The position numbers and the translations under genes are program-made. From assembly GCA_000016765.1 (NCBI GenBank), contig CP000699.1, forward strand, positions 1,674,001 through 1,738,000: a stretch of 64,000 nt of DNA, written 5' to 3'. The stretch is from Rhizorhabdus wittichii RW1 (GTDB lineage Bacteria > Pseudomonadota > Alphaproteobacteria > Sphingomonadales > Sphingomonadaceae). Each line of letters opens with the position of its first letter. Position 1 is the stretch's first letter. The notes below the pieces were generated by a model that was given only the letters and a program-made list of their open reading frames with translations, was not told the DNA's origin and made no database searches. Below, in pieces: positions 33,957 through 42,265 of this stretch.

Positions 33957-34017
33957 CCGCCCTGCTTAAACAGATATGAGGAACGATTGTCAAAATCGAC
34001 CGCCGGCGCGCCGATCC

Positions 34018-35211
34018 TCAGAAGAGGAACGGGTCCGGCTCCAATCCGACCAGATGCCGCCCGACGATGATCAACTTGTTCTCGAGGTCGAAATAGGCGT
34101 GCCCGCCGGCGGCATGGACGTCGCGCCAGAAGCGCTGGATCGGACGTTCGACCCTGATCGCATTGCCGCCCGACGCATCCATCAGCCGGTCGACCGCGCG
34201 CATCACGAGACGCACCGCATAGGCTTCATCGCCGCGGCTTTGCATCTGCTCGTCGGGCGCCGGCGCGATGCCGGTCTTCGCCTGGTGTACATAGGCCGCC
34301 CAACGACTTTCGGCCAATGCGCTCGCGGCGCGGATGTCCAGCACCGATTCCGCGAGCCGGACGAAGGCGAGAGGATTGTCGATCCGAGGCTGCCCGGTAT
34401 GCGCGCGTTTGCGGCTCGTCAGATGGTCGCGATAGGCCGCGACCGCGCCGTCGGCGCCGCCAAGGATCACCGCTACGAAGTTGGTCGCCGTCACAATGAA
34501 CGGAATGCGGAACAGCCAATGATCGTGCAGACCCGGAGCACGCGACGGCTGAAGGATACCCGGCCCCCAACAGCGATATTCGGGAATGAAGGCGTCGGCG
34601 ACGACGACCCTCTTGCTGCCGGTGCCCTTGAGCCCGACCGTGTGCCAGTTGTCGACGATCTCGCAATCCCGTCGGGGGAACAGCCCCAGATAGGTCTCGC
34701 TTTTCGCCGGATCGTCAGGGTTCGGAACCCGGAAACCGAGTTGCACCCACTCCGCGTGGTCGGAGCCGCTGGAAAACTCCCAGATGCCGCTGACGACATA
34801 GCCGCCGTCGACGATCCTGGCGCTGCCCGTCGGCGCGAAAGACGAACTGATGATCGTATCGGGGCCGGCGGACCAGATCTCCGCCTGTGCCTGCTCGGCA
34901 TAATAGCTGATTCCGTGACTGTGCGTCGCGACCACGCCCGCGAACCAGCCGGTCGACACGCAGGCGGACGAGAGCAGGCGTAGCGCCTGAAGGAACTCGA
35001 CGAAATCGACCTCCCCGCCGCCGAAGCGCGCGGGCACGAGCGCCCGGATGAAACCAATCTTGCGAAGGAGCGCGACGCCGGCCGGCGGCACGGAGCGCAG
35101 CTGCTCGGCCTCCGAGGCCAGTCCGGCGATGTCGGGCAGGATGCGCTGGACCTTCTCGATCAGCGACGGCTCCAAAGCCTGCAACGGAACGGTGTTCGAG
35201 CTGTTTGCCAT
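34018..35211 (-). CDS. Acyl-CoA-dehydrogenase-fold flavin monooxygenase (HsaA-like)
   Basis: A 397-residue protein of the acyl-CoA dehydrogenase fold, group D flavin-dependent monooxygenase branch (HsaA, C2-HpaH type oxygenase components). Recognisable parts are the N-terminal helical domain, the VVSGIWEFSSGSDHAEW beta-domain segment, the WHTVGLKGTGSK loop and the C-terminal helical domain ending with HAYFDLENKL. Such enzymes hydroxylate phenols using reduced flavin from a separate reductase, and no reductase gene is in this window. It is divergent from an FAH hydrolase and extradiol dioxygenase pair, which suggests it makes the catechol they then process. Confidence 0.85.
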   Translation of the reverse strand: MANSSNTVPLQALEPSLIEKVQRILPDIAGLASEAEQLRSVPPAGVALLRKIGFIRALVPARFGGGEVDFVEFLQALRLLSSACVSTGWFAGVVATHSHGISYYAEQAQAEIWSAGPDTIISSSFAPTGSARIVDGGYVVSGIWEFSSGSDHAEWVQLGFRVPNPDDPAKSETYLGLFPRRDCEIVDNWHTVGLKGTGSKRVVVADAFIPEYRCWGPGILQPSRAPGLHDHWLFRIPFIVTATNFVAVILGGADGAVAAYRDHLTSRKRAHTGQPRIDNPLAFVRLAESVLDIRAASALAESRWAAYVHQAKTGIAPAPDEQMQSRGDEAYAVRLVMRAVDRLMDASGGNAIRVERPIQRFWRDVHAAGGHAYFDLENKLIIVGRHLVGLEPDPFLF

Positions 35212-35280
35212 GTCGTCTTCTTTCCTGCGCCAGGTCCATTCGCCCCCTTGATCGGCACCGGGACACTAACCGTCAAACAA

Positions 35281-35313
35281 ATAGATCGGGATCGATCTAT
35301 CGATGAAATCGAT
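35281..35313. promoter_or_regulatory. Tandem dyads in the divergent promoter region
   Basis: A perfect 8-bp dyad ATAGATCG-GGAT-CGATCTAT (35281-35300) is followed by ATCGAT-GAA-ATCGAT (35299-35313). They lie between the divergent flavin monooxygenase and FAH genes. The ATC-N-GAT spacing fits a LysR-type operator, and a LysR gene is two genes away. Confidence 0.5.
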
Positions 35314-35326
35314 ATGAAAACCTGTG

Positions 35327-35374
35327 TTGACAGGCACCTCCAATTTCATCAAATCGTGAACGCGTTAACGGTTT
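35327..35374 (+). promoter_or_regulatory. Promoter and operator shared with the 42266 gene
   Basis: TTGACA at 35327-35332 is followed after 17 bp by CAAATC at the -10 position. Next comes the sequence CGTGAACGCGTTAACGGTTT (35355-35374), built on the near-palindrome GTGAACG/CGTTAAC. The same arrangement occurs at 42166-42214. It lies 28 bp before the FAH start codon and overlaps the expected transcription start, so a repressor site is plausible. Confidence 0.6.
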
Positions 35375-35402
35375 TTAGCTCAGATGCAGGAAGCCCAAGC
35401 CC

Positions 35403-36455
35403 ATGAGAGAGATTGATCCGACCACCGGACTTGCCCTCGGCACGTTCGGATTGAGCAAGCTTCAGGACCAGGACCGATCGTTCCACGCGATCGTCAGGCC
35501 GAACGGGGAAGTGATCGACATCTCCGATCGCTACCCCAATTCCCAGGCGATCTATTCCGACTGGGCGCGCACCTTCGATGCGCTCAACGACCTCAACAGC
35601 CGGGAATCGCATGCCGGGCGCAACGTTGGGGAATTCCGGCCGCTTCCGCCGACCGACTATCCGCAGATCTTCGGCGCCGGATCGAACTACCGCAAGCATG
35701 CGGCGGAAATGTACACCTACAACAAGGGCGACTATCAGAAGTCCCGCCTGCCGGGCGAAGACGACGAGTCATTCTACAAGCGCAACCTGGAGTTCGTGGA
35801 GCAGCGCAGGGCGAAGGGCATGCCGTTCATCTGGCTCGCCACGCACGGTTCGCTGGTCGGCGCGAACGACGATGTTCCCCTGCCCCAGATCGGCGCGAAC
35901 CATGACTGGGAAGCGGAGCTCTGTCTGGTCCTGGCCGGCGGCGCCCCGCGCTACATGGACCCGGAAGAGGCCCATGAGCATATCGCGGGCTATACGATCG
36001 TGAACGACATGCACACCGGCGAGTTGTTCAGCCGCGACGACATCAAATGGAACGCGGACTGGATCGCCAAGTCTCCGCCCGGCTTCAAGCCGGTGGGTCC
36101 CTATGTCGTTCCCCGGCAATTCTTCCCCGACATCGACGATCTCGTGATCAAGCTGTGGGTCAACGGCGAGCTGAAGCAGGACTGGCCGGTCAACGACATG
36201 ATCTTCTCCAGCGAGCATTATGTCGCCTATGCGTCGGAGCGGCTGAAGATCCTCCCCGGCGACCTGCTGATGACCGGATCACCCCCCGGGAACGGCGCAT
36301 TCCACAACCAGTTCCTGGTCCCCGGCGACACGATGGATATCGAGATCAGCTATCTCGGGCGCCAGCGCAACCGGCTCGTGAGCGAACCGGGCGCGGAGGG
36401 GCGTACCCCCCATTACGGCCTGCCCATATTCGACTTCGACACCAACGCGGCTTGA
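35403..36455 (+). CDS. Fumarylacetoacetate hydrolase family protein
   Basis: A 350-residue FAH-fold enzyme, a family that hydrolyses C-C bonds of dienoate or dioxo acid ring-cleavage products or decarboxylates them. The metal-binding ExE pair is in WEAELCLVL, and an entry block IFGAGSNYRKHAAEM precedes it. The loop that normally reads NDxSxRD is altered here to NDMHTGELFSRDD. The C-terminal LLMTGSPPGNG matches the family. It lies ten bases before the extradiol dioxygenase gene in one operon, so it probably processes that enzyme's product. Confidence 0.87.
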   Translation: MREIDPTTGLALGTFGLSKLQDQDRSFHAIVRPNGEVIDISDRYPNSQAIYSDWARTFDALNDLNSRESHAGRNVGEFRPLPPTDYPQIFGAGSNYRKHAAEMYTYNKGDYQKSRLPGEDDESFYKRNLEFVEQRRAKGMPFIWLATHGSLVGANDDVPLPQIGANHDWEAELCLVLAGGAPRYMDPEEAHEHIAGYTIVNDMHTGELFSRDDIKWNADWIAKSPPGFKPVGPYVVPRQFFPDIDDLVIKLWVNGELKQDWPVNDMIFSSEHYVAYASERLKILPGDLLMTGSPPGNGAFHNQFLVPGDTMDIEISYLGRQRNRLVSEPGAEGRTPHYGLPIFDFDTNAA

Positions 36456-36465
36456 GGAGAGACGC

Positions 36466-37407
36466 ATGTCCGGAACCCCAGCAGAAGCAGCCAATCCCGT
36501 GGGCAATGTCCCGACCCATTTGTGGAAGGGCGATATCGCCCGCCTCGATCACTCGGTCATCCGGGTGGGGAATCTCGCCGAGGCGATCGACTGGTATCAG
36601 CGGCTGCTCGGCCTCGATGTCGTCGAGCAAGGCGCCGGCCGGGCCTATCTCGCCAGCCGCCTTACCGGCACGGTCGTCGTCGGCCTGGAGGAAAATGCCG
36701 ACGCCGGCGCGGGGCTCGAATATGTCAGCTACCGCGCCCATGACGAAGCCTCCCTCGCCCGCATCGGCCAGCGGCTGGCGGACGCGGGGATTCCCCACGA
36801 GCGCGGTAGCTATCCGACACGGCCCGGCGGGCTCGAAGCCATTCGGCTGACCGCCCCGACCGGCCATGTCGTCGAGCTGCTGCATGCCCGGGATGCGGCA
36901 AAGCCCAAGCCGACCTCCGGCTACCAGCCGGGCGCGTTCGACGTGCGCACCAGCCATATCCAGTTCCGCACCACCGACGTGCTGGAGACGTCGCGCTTCA
37001 TGCAGATGTTGGGCTTCAAGGTCAGCACCTATGTCGAGCTGCCCGACGGCCAGCATCTTCTGCAGTTCATGCGCGTCAACGAATATCACCATCAGCTCGC
37101 GATCCTGACGGGCCGCGCCGGGCTTCACCATGTCGCCCTCGAACTGGACACGCAGGACTTCTGGAAGTTCTGCGACAATCTGGCGGTTCAGAAGATCCAG
37201 GCCGAATATGGTCCCGGCCGGCACAATGAAGGCAATCTGCTGTTCATCTACGTCCGCGATCCGTTCGGCAATCGCCTGGAAATCTGCGGCCCGATGGAGG
37301 TCGCGGGGTTCGATTATCCGCCCTCGCCAGCGACCGAAGAGCCTTGGTTCCACATGAACCAATGGGGGCCGCAGCCGCCCGAGAGCTGGTATCACGAGTG
37401 GACCTGA
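36466..37407 (+). CDS. VOC-type extradiol ring-cleavage dioxygenase
   Basis: A 313-residue two-domain vicinal-oxygen-chelate protein. In the C-terminal domain the three iron ligands expected for type I extradiol dioxygenases are visible: histidine in TSHIQF, histidine in LHHVALEL and glutamate in NRLEICG. Catalytic histidine and tyrosine candidates surround them. This predicts meta-cleavage of a catechol. A strong GAGGAGAG site precedes the ATG. It shares an operon with the FAH hydrolase upstream and is followed by a terminator. Confidence 0.88.
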   Translation: MSGTPAEAANPVGNVPTHLWKGDIARLDHSVIRVGNLAEAIDWYQRLLGLDVVEQGAGRAYLASRLTGTVVVGLEENADAGAGLEYVSYRAHDEASLARIGQRLADAGIPHERGSYPTRPGGLEAIRLTAPTGHVVELLHARDAAKPKPTSGYQPGAFDVRTSHIQFRTTDVLETSRFMQMLGFKVSTYVELPDGQHLLQFMRVNEYHHQLAILTGRAGLHHVALELDTQDFWKFCDNLAVQKIQAEYGPGRHNEGNLLFIYVRDPFGNRLEICGPMEVAGFDYPPSPATEEPWFHMNQWGPQPPESWYHEWT

Positions 37408-37437
37408 TCAAGCTCCATTCCGCCTGATCATCGCTCC

Positions 37438-37480
37438 GACGGCCCGGTCCCGCATGGCACGCCCTGCGGATCGGGCCGTC
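37438..37480 (+). terminator. Intrinsic terminator after the extradiol dioxygenase gene
   Basis: A long stem pairs GACGGCCCGGTCC with GGATCGGGCCGTC (one non-paired position) around a 17-base loop, followed by GATCTTT. It begins 30 bases after the stop codon and ends the FAH-dioxygenase operon. Confidence 0.7.
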
Positions 37481-37526
37481 GATCTTTCCGGCCCCGATCG
37501 ATGCGGCGCCCCGCCCCCCACCTCGA

Positions 37527-37560
37527 TTGACATGCGCATCTATTAGGATACGATACGTAT
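37527..37560 (+). promoter_or_regulatory. Promoter with ATACGATACG motif
   Basis: TTGACA (37527-37532) and TACGAT (37549-37554) are separated by 16 bp. The -10 lies inside ATACGATACGTAT (37548-37560), which also reads as ATAC-N5-GTAT. The same 10-mer ATACGATACG occurs upstream of hmgA and, inverted, upstream of the Rieske gene at 52791. It drives the TonB receptor gene 26 bp downstream. Confidence 0.6.
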
Positions 37561-37585
37561 GTTATTCTTATAAAGGGGAGGAATA

Positions 37586-39793
37586 ATGCGGAAATCGGAA
37601 GCGTTATGCGGTTCGTTGGGCATGGCCCTGCTGGCCGCGTCGTCGGGCGCCTCAGCACAAGTGTCACAGACATCGAATATAGATGGCGGGATCGCCGATA
37701 TCGTCGTGACCGCGCAACGCCGCGAGGAATCCGCGCAACGTGCGCCGATCATCCTCAACACGCTCACCGCCGGCGACCTGCAGGGCGTGTCCGACGTGCG
37801 CGAGCTGCAATATGCCGTCCCCGGAATCCAGTTCGCGAACGCCGGCAACGCGGTGCAGACCTACATCCGCGGCATCGGGTCGTTCAACGCCAAGTCCGTG
37901 CAGGAATCGGCCGTCGCCTACAGCGTCGACGGCGTGTACCTGTTCACCACCACCCAGGTCTCGCCGGCGCTTTTCGATCTGACGCGAGTCGAGGTGCTCA
38001 AGGGCCCGCAGGGCACGCTCTACGGCCGCAACGCCAGCGGCGGCGCCGTCAACATCATCACGCAGGGCGCCAAGCTGGGAGAGATCGAGGGCTTCGTCTC
38101 GGGCGAGGCCGGCAATTACGACCTGCTGCACCTCACCGGCGCGGTCAACATCCCCGTCGCGGAGACCCTGGCCGTCCGATTGGCCGCCCAGCATGTCCGG
38201 CATGACGGCTATCTGAGCGACGGCACCAGCGACGACGACACGACCGCCGGGCGGCTTCGCGCACTGTGGGAGCCCCGGAGCAACCTGCAGGTGAAGCTCA
38301 ACGTCGATATCGCGCGGGTCAGGACCAAGGGCCCAGGATCGGTCGTCTTCCCGTTCGTCGACCCCGACCATCCCTGGCGCGGCGCGCTCGACCCCGCTCT
38401 CGACACCGGCCTGTCGCGGGTGAGCGGGTTTCGTCCGCTGGAGCGCCCCCGCAACCGGCTCGATCAGTGGAGTGCGAGCGCCGAACTCGACTGGGACTTC
38501 GGCTTCGCGACATTCACATTGCTGCCGGCCTATCGACACGAGCATATCGACCAGGTCAGCTATGTGCCCGGCTACGGCACCGCGGAGGACGCGCACATCA
38601 AGCAGTCCTCGCTCGAAGCGCGGTTGTCGAGGGACAGCGGCAAGCTGAAGTGGGTCGCCGGCGCCTATTATCTGGACGTCGACATCGCGCAGACCTTCCA
38701 GATCAACAACCCGACGCCGCCGGTCGGAAGGCCGGCCGTGAACTTCCTCGACAATCCGAACAAGCTCGAATCCTGGGCCGTGTTCGGCGAGGCCACTTAT
38801 GAGCTGACCGAGCGCTTCCGCCTGACCGGCGGCCTGCGCTATACGTGGGAGCGCTCGATCAGCGGCGGTTTCCAGAACCAGACCTTTCCGGCGCCCCTCG
38901 CCACGCCTGCCTTCCTCCCGGGCACGGAGCCCGGCGACTTCGTCGTCGACGAGCGCGTGACCGACGACGCGATCACCTGGAAGGTCGGCGCGCAATATGA
39001 CATCGCGGCCGAGTCCACCATCTTCGCAACGGTCAGCCGCGGCTTCAAGGGCGGCGGTTCCTATGTCGACGCCGCGAGCGTCGATCCGACGTTCGAGCCC
39101 GAAACGGTGGTCGCCTACGAGTTCGGGTCGCGCAACCGCTTCTTCGACAACAAGCTTCAGGTGAACCTGGAAGCGTTCTGGTGGGACATCAAGAACCAGC
39201 AGATCGCGTTTCTCGGCTTCAACTCGCTGAACCAGCCGAAATTCCAGACGGTCAATGCCGCGAACGCCAAGGCCTATGGCGGAAGCGTCGACCTGGTCTG
39301 GCGCGCGACCCGCAACGACACGCTCCGCTTCTCCACCGAATTCGTGAAGTCGGATTACAGCAACTTCGTCCGGGTCCAGCCGGCAGCGCCGATCGGGACG
39401 CGTTGCGCCACCGCGCCGCTCGCGGGCCGCGTCGCCATCGACTGCTCCGGTTTCCCGATGATGCGGACGCCCAAATGGGCCGGCTCGGCGGGTTACGAAC
39501 ACCGCATCCCCCTCGCCGGCGGCGCCAAGGTGACGCTGGCCGGCGACATGACCTTTGCCTCGTCGCGCTTCACCTCGATCGACTTCAGTCCGGTGACGCG
39601 CGACAAGGGATATGCGGTGTTCAATGCCGAAGCGGCCTATCATGCGCCCGACGATCGCTGGTCGCTCAGCCTTTTCGGCCAGAACCTGACCCGCACCGCC
39701 TTCCTGACCGGCGGCCTCCAGTCCGGGACCATCAACCGCCCCACGATCAACCAGCCGCGAACCTATGGGCTCAGGGCCCGCATGAACTTCTAG
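37586..39793 (+). CDS. TonB-dependent receptor
   Basis: A 735-residue outer-membrane receptor. A signal peptide (SLGMALLAASSGASA) is followed by IADIVVTAQRREESAQRAP and the plug motif RVEVLKGPQGTLYGRNASGGAVNIIT. The barrel ends YGLRARMNF with a terminal phenylalanine. GGGGAGGA lies directly before the ATG. It lies between the ring-cleavage genes and an AraC regulator, so import of the pathway's aromatic substrate is the likely job. Confidence 0.93.
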   Translation: MRKSEALCGSLGMALLAASSGASAQVSQTSNIDGGIADIVVTAQRREESAQRAPIILNTLTAGDLQGVSDVRELQYAVPGIQFANAGNAVQTYIRGIGSFNAKSVQESAVAYSVDGVYLFTTTQVSPALFDLTRVEVLKGPQGTLYGRNASGGAVNIITQGAKLGEIEGFVSGEAGNYDLLHLTGAVNIPVAETLAVRLAAQHVRHDGYLSDGTSDDDTTAGRLRALWEPRSNLQVKLNVDIARVRTKGPGSVVFPFVDPDHPWRGALDPALDTGLSRVSGFRPLERPRNRLDQWSASAELDWDFGFATFTLLPAYRHEHIDQVSYVPGYGTAEDAHIKQSSLEARLSRDSGKLKWVAGAYYLDVDIAQTFQINNPTPPVGRPAVNFLDNPNKLESWAVFGEATYELTERFRLTGGLRYTWERSISGGFQNQTFPAPLATPAFLPGTEPGDFVVDERVTDDAITWKVGAQYDIAAESTIFATVSRGFKGGGSYVDAASVDPTFEPETVVAYEFGSRNRFFDNKLQVNLEAFWWDIKNQQIAFLGFNSLNQPKFQTVNAANAKAYGGSVDLVWRATRNDTLRFSTEFVKSDYSNFVRVQPAAPIGTRCATAPLAGRVAIDCSGFPMMRTPKWAGSAGYEHRIPLAGGAKVTLAGDMTFASSRFTSIDFSPVTRDKGYAVFNAEAAYHAPDDRWSLSLFGQNLTRTAFLTGGLQSGTINRPTINQPRTYGLRARMNF

Positions 39794-39883
39794 ATTGTCG
39801 AGGCCGATGGGCGGAGCCCCCCCAGGGCGCTCCGCCCTTCCCGCCGTCGTGGAAGGCCCAACCGAGAGATGCTATCGTAGCGA

Positions 39884-40843
39884 ATGGACCTGCTCAACAG
39901 CGTGCTGCAATCGCTGAAGATCATCGACAGTTCGCTTGGCATCCTCGAGCTTGCGCCGCCGTGGGGCTTCCGGCGGGACACGATCCCGAAGGACATGGCG
40001 ACGTTCATTGCGCCGATGTCGGGAAGCTGCCTCGTTCGCCTCGATGACGGCACCACCGTCGAAATGAAGCCCGGCAACGCCGTGCTGATCCTCCGCGACG
40101 CATTCGACATAGTGTCGGCGGACGGCAGCCCCACCAAGTCCTTCGTCGAAAGTTGGACCGCCCAGGGGCTACCCGCCATGGGGCCGCATATCGAGCGATC
40201 AGGCCCGGATTATTTCTGCGCGATCGACCATGAGCGCCCGGACGAGCATCGCGACCGGCTGCTCGCTGTCGCCGTCCAGGCTGAGGACGTGGCGGAAAGC
40301 CCTATCCTCGGCGTGCTTCCGCAGATGATCAGCTTCGACGAAAAGGAGCTGGAGCCTGCCCTGATCGGCACCGTCGCCCAGTTCGTCGAGGCCGAGCATC
40401 GCCAACCCAATCCCGGCTACAATGCCACCGCCCAGCAGCTCGCCAATTTCCTGTTCATCGCGTTGGTCCGCAACCATGTGCTCTCCAACGGGACCGACCG
40501 GGCAAGCTGGATCCGGGGCATGTCCGACCGCGCGATCGGACATGCCCTGAAGCTCATCCATCAAGCCTTCGACAAGCCCTGGAGTCTGCAGAACCTGGCG
40601 CGCGCATCCGGCGTATCGCGGTCGGTCTTCGCCGCGCGCTTCAGGACGCTGGTCGGCCAGACGCCGATGACCTATCTCGCAGCGGTCCGGATGCATGCGG
40701 CGGCGCAGCTGCTGATCGACGGCCAGCCGGTCTCCAATGTCTGCCAGCGGGTCGGCTATCGTTCCGAATGGGCGTTCCGAAAGGCCTTCCGCCAGCAGTT
40801 CGGGATGATGCCCGCCCGCTATGGAAAGTCGCTGCGCGGCTGA
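39884..40843 (+). CDS. AraC family transcriptional regulator
   Basis: A 319-residue regulator. The N-terminal cupin-like sensor (TFIAPMSGSCLVRLDDGTTVEMKPGNAVLI) and the central linker are followed by the C-terminal helix-turn-helix pair, SLQNLARASGVSRSVFAARFRTLVGQTPMTYL and VSNVCQRVGYRSEWAFRKAFRQQFGMMPARY. It belongs to the cupin_6-type AraC group common in Proteobacteria. It sits between a TonB receptor gene and a Rieske oxygenase gene on the same strand and probably controls one or both. Confidence 0.92.
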   Translation: MDLLNSVLQSLKIIDSSLGILELAPPWGFRRDTIPKDMATFIAPMSGSCLVRLDDGTTVEMKPGNAVLILRDAFDIVSADGSPTKSFVESWTAQGLPAMGPHIERSGPDYFCAIDHERPDEHRDRLLAVAVQAEDVAESPILGVLPQMISFDEKELEPALIGTVAQFVEAEHRQPNPGYNATAQQLANFLFIALVRNHVLSNGTDRASWIRGMSDRAIGHALKLIHQAFDKPWSLQNLARASGVSRSVFAARFRTLVGQTPMTYLAAVRMHAAAQLLIDGQPVSNVCQRVGYRSEWAFRKAFRQQFGMMPARYGKSLRG

Positions 40844-41051
40844 ACGGGCGACAGGGACGGCCTTCGCCTGTGAGAAATCGGACGATCGAGGCGAAAATCC
40901 GGACGGAACCGCAGTAGAGGTCCTGTCCGCTCTTCCCATACACTCGGGCCAACTCGGGCGTCAGCGCGCGGACCGGGAAGCAACCGCCGGAGCAGGATGC
41001 CATCTTCCCGCGCCGCGGCGACGCCCCCCCCTTCAGAGCGGAAGAGCATCG

Positions 41052-42092
41052 ATGACGAACGACCTCTATCTTCGAAATGCCTGGTATGTCGCGGCGCTGG
41101 CGGGAGAGGTCGAGGCCGACCTCCTGCGGCGGCTCATCCTGGGCGAGCCCGTCCTCCTTTTTCGCGACGAGCAGAGCGGCGCCCCGTCCGCGCTGCACGA
41201 TCTCTGTCCCCATCGTTTCGCTCCGCTGAGCCGGGGCAAGCGCGTGGATGGCGGGATTCAATGCGGATATCATGGGCTGGTGTTCGCGCCTTCGGGCAAA
41301 TGCGTCCTCAATCCGCACGGCAATGGCCGCATTCTTCCGACCGCGGCGGTGAGGGCGTTCCCCGTCATCGAACGGCACGGGATGATCTGGATCTGGATGG
41401 GTGAGCACGACCTTGCCGACCCGTCGCGCATCCCCGACTTCAGCTATCTGGACGCGGCCGACCAGAGGACGCGGGGCGCCGGCTACCTGCCCACGCGCGC
41501 CAATTACCAATTGCTGACCGACAACATCCTCGACGCGAGCCATGCCGACTATCTCCATGCCCTGCTCGATTCCGACGGCGGCACGCGCCACGAAGCGCCC
41601 AGGGTGCAGGAACTCGGCGACGGCAGCGTCGAGGTGAGCTGGACCTGGGGGCCCGCCAGCCCGATGAAGTTCCTCAGCCATATGTACGCGCCTGGCGCGG
41701 AGGTTCACACACGCCTGGCGGTGCGGTGGCATGCGCCGAGCGCGATGCATCTGCGGATTTCGAGCGCCGCCGAGGGCGAGGAACTCGACCAGGGCCTGCA
41801 GGCCGAGGCGATGCACATCATGACGCCCGAAACGGCCCGGCAGACCCACTATTTCTATGGCGGCGTCAGGAGCTTCGACGTGGCCAACGATGCCTATACC
41901 GCGGCTTTCCTGGAGGGCGCGCGCAGAGCCTTCGCGGACGAGGACAAGCCGATGATCGAGGCCGTCCAGGCGAACATGGGCGACGAAACCGACATCTTCG
42001 CGATGCGTCCGCTGGGGCTGATCGGCGATGCCGGCGGCGTGCGGGTACGGGAACGGCTGCGGCGTCTCATTGCGGCCGAGCGGCATCCCTGA
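41052..42092 (+). CDS. VanA-type Rieske oxygenase
   Basis: A 346-residue single-subunit Rieske non-heme iron oxygenase of the vanillate O-demethylase group. The cluster motif is CPHRFAPL...CGYHGL and the mononuclear iron site is DNILDASHADYLH, both complete. Such enzymes usually O-demethylate methoxy-aromatic acids or hydroxylate small aromatics and need a separate reductase (VanB type), which is absent from this window. The ATG at 41052 begins MTNDLYLRNAWYVAAL, the normal family start. Confidence 0.9.
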   Translation: MTNDLYLRNAWYVAALAGEVEADLLRRLILGEPVLLFRDEQSGAPSALHDLCPHRFAPLSRGKRVDGGIQCGYHGLVFAPSGKCVLNPHGNGRILPTAAVRAFPVIERHGMIWIWMGEHDLADPSRIPDFSYLDAADQRTRGAGYLPTRANYQLLTDNILDASHADYLHALLDSDGGTRHEAPRVQELGDGSVEVSWTWGPASPMKFLSHMYAPGAEVHTRLAVRWHAPSAMHLRISSAAEGEELDQGLQAEAMHIMTPETARQTHYFYGGVRSFDVANDAYTAAFLEGARRAFADEDKPMIEAVQANMGDETDIFAMRPLGLIGDAGGVRVRERLRRLIAAERHP

Positions 42093-42165
42093 CCTTCGAT
42101 CGATCGCCCGGTATAATTACTAAACGTTAAGGATCGAAATTCGATCCAAGCAAGCCCGGAACGCA

Positions 42166-42214
42166 TTGACTTTCTTTCCGCCGCGCATCAAACTCGTGAA
42201 CGTGTTAACGGTTT
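42166..42214 (+). promoter_or_regulatory. Promoter and operator shared with the 35403 gene
   Basis: TTGACT at 42166-42171, a 17-bp spacer, CAAACT at the -10 position and then CGTGAACGTGTTAACGGTTT (42195-42214). This repeats the layout at 35327-35374, including a CATCAAA stretch before the motif. It lies 51 bp before the ATG at 42266. A common regulator of the two operons is likely. Confidence 0.6.
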
Positions 42215-42265
42215 AAAGCGGTTCGATTGCGACCGTTGAGAATGTAGGATCCCATAGGAGAGGTC

